This document shows positions 6,308 to 7,700 of a DNA stretch of 7,700 nucleotides, in pieces; position 1 is the first letter of the stretch; every line of letters starts with the position of its first letter. The notes under the pieces are model-generated. The model searched no databases. It had not been told where the DNA came from and worked only from the letters and a program-made list of their open reading frames with translations. This DNA is from Lachnospiraceae bacterium (lineage in GTDB: Bacteria > Bacillota_A > Clostridia > Lachnospirales > Lachnospiraceae): NCBI GenBank assembly GCA_003446335.1, contig DMAZ01000150.1:1-7700 (forward strand), read 5' to 3'. The translations under genes and the position numbers were made by a program.

Positions 6308-7700
6308 TGGCAAAAAATGAAAAGAACCAGAATGCCGAGATGAGTGCCGAGGAGTTCGAAAAAGCCAGAAAAAGCAGCGGGAGCGGCCGGCAGGTACGTG
6401 GCGTGAAAGTAAAGGTGGATAATGCACCGGTTATTTTCAGACGCCTGATGGGATATGTGCTCTCAAGATACAAGCTGCAGATCGTACTGGTCATCCTGTG
6501 CATTTTCACTGCGGTCCTGGCGAATGTCCAGGGGACTCTGTTCATTCAGAAACTGATAGACGGGTATATTCAACCGATGATCGAGACCGGTAGTGATGAC
6601 TTCGGACCGCTTCTTCAGGCAATCCTTCGCGTCGCTTTGTTTTACGCGATCGGAGTCGCGGCTTCTTTTACTTATCAGAAGATCATGGTCTATGTCTCTC
6701 AGGGGACAATGCGTGATCTGCGTCTGGAAATGTTCGAACATATGGAGAGCCTGCCGATCCGGTATTTTGACAGGCACAGTCACGGCGATATTATGTCCCT
6801 CTATACCAATGACATTGATACACTGCGCCAGATGGTCAGCCAGAGTATGCCGCAATTCCTCAACAGTCTGATCACGATCGTCTCGGTATTTGTCTCCATG
6901 GTCATACTGAGTGTCCCTCTCACCTGTCTGACGCTTGTTATGGTCGCTCTGACAATTTTCGCCAGCGGCAAGGTCGCAGGACAGTCAGGACGCTATTTCG
7001 TGAAGCAGCAGAGGGATATCGGTAAGGTGAACGGATATATTGAGGAGATGATATCCGGTCAGAAAGTCGTCAAGGTGTTCAATCATGAAGATGAATCCAT
7101 TGAGGAATTTAATGCATTGAACGATCAGCTTTTTGACAGTGCCAATAAGGCCAACCGCTTCGCGAATATTCTTGCTCCGATCAATGCGCAGCTGGGTAAT
7201 CTCAGTTATGTGCTGTGTGCGGTCGTCGGCGGCGCACTCGCCATCTTTGGACATGGGAGCTTTACGGTCGGAAAACTTGCGTCTTTTCTGACCTTCAATA
7301 AAAGCTTCTCCATGCCGATCAATCAGATTTCTCAGCAGCTTAATGCTGTGGTAATGGCCCTTGCAGGCGCGGACCGCATTTTCAGACTGCTTGATGAGCC
7401 GCCCGAGTATGACGAGGGATATGTTATGCTGGTCAATGCCAACGTGGATGAGGAAGGGAATATCACCGAGACGAAGGAACATACCGGAAGGTGGGCATGG
7501 AAGCATTTCCACAAGGCGGAAGGTACGACCACATACAAGCTGCAGGAAGGTGATATCGTCATGGACGGTGTCGATTTCGGATATGACGATGACAAGATGG
7601 TCCTTCATGACATTAAACTCTATGCAAAGCCCGGACAGAAAATAGCTTTTGTAGGATCTACCGGAGCAGGCAAGACGACCATCACGAACCTGATCAACCG
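6307..7700 (+). CDS. ABC exporter half-transporter, consensus Walker A (second subunit, 3' truncated)
   Basis: The frame starts at ATG 6307, overlapping the previous stop by one base, and stays open to the window edge: 464 codons plus two bases. A charged N-terminus of about 45 residues precedes six hydrophobic segments near 55-78, 99-125, 185-202, 203-219, 297-314 and 325-345. The ATPase domain begins near residue 417 (VMDGVDFGY) and has a canonical Walker A, GSTGAGKTT (450-458, K456); the signature, Walker B and H-loop lie beyond the edge. Between RIFRLLDEPPE and the ATPase is an extended hydrophilic stretch (about 367-416: YVMLVNANVDEEGN, then GRWAWKHFHKAEG), longer than in MsbA-like exporters; I recall similar inserts in clostridial homologues. 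This should be the catalytically competent partner of the upstream subunit, as TM288 is of TM287. The catalytic Glu is predicted, not seen. Confidence 0.92.
   Translation, partial: MAKNEKNQNAEMSAEEFEKARKSSGSGRQVRGVKVKVDNAPVIFRRLMGYVLSRYKLQIVLVILCIFTAVLANVQGTLFIQKLIDGYIQPMIETGSDDFGPLLQAILRVALFYAIGVAASFTYQKIMVYVSQGTMRDLRLEMFEHMESLPIRYFDRHSHGDIMSLYTNDIDTLRQMVSQSMPQFLNSLITIVSVFVSMVILSVPLTCLTLVMVALTIFASGKVAGQSGRYFVKQQRDIGKVNGYIEEMISGQKVVKVFNHEDESIEEFNALNDQLFDSANKANRFANILAPINAQLGNLSYVLCAVVGGALAIFGHGSFTVGKLASFLTFNKSFSMPINQISQQLNAVVMALAGADRIFRLLDEPPEYDEGYVMLVNANVDEEGNITETKEHTGRWAWKHFHKAEGTTTYKLQEGDIVMDGVDFGYDDDKMVLHDIKLYAKPGQKIAFVGSTGAGKTTITNLIN

Overview
The window looks like an ordinary chromosomal segment of a Gram-positive anaerobe of the class Clostridia, probably a Lachnospiraceae-like genome. 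This is inferred from mid-range GC content, strong GGAGG-type ribosome binding sites, a Gram-positive-type DnaK lacking the extra N-domain segment of proteobacterial DnaK, a DUF3810 membrane protein, and a two-gene ABC exporter of a kind I recall as common in that group. No rRNA, tRNA, CRISPR array, insertion sequence or phage gene was seen.

Layout. Bases 1-87 are the acidic C-terminal end of an unidentified + strand gene. Bases 111-1193 (+) encode a DUF3810-type membrane protein with an HELSH zinc-binding motif and a TTG start. Bases 1315-3066 (+) encode a short DnaK/Hsp70 paralogue with no hrcA, grpE or dnaJ beside it. It converges on asnA (3169-4176, -), the ammonia-dependent aspartate--asparagine ligase. 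The short gap between them holds a 61-nt near-symmetrical hairpin that probably terminates both transcripts. Bases 4177-4528 form a divergent regulatory region. On its - side are an asnA promoter and a leader containing a terminator-like hairpin just before the asnA ribosome binding site. On its + side are operator-like dyads around a TATAAT box and a foldable leader. Bases 4529-6307 and 6307-7700 (+, the second cut by the window edge) encode the two halves of an ABC exporter, with start and stop codons overlapping by one base.

How the genes work together. The two ABC genes form one translationally coupled unit. The first half has a degenerate ATP site (Asp for the catalytic Glu, Gln for the switch His), as in the TM287/TM288, BmrCD and LmrCD heterodimers, so the products are expected to pair as a multidrug-type exporter. 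AsnA makes asparagine from aspartate and ammonia. The DUF3810 gene and the Hsp70 gene are codirectional but 121 bases apart, and their functional link is unknown. I see no clearly new multi-gene system. The best leads for follow-up are regulatory: the possible asnA attenuator, the dyads and leader of the exporter operon, and the long hairpin between the convergent genes.
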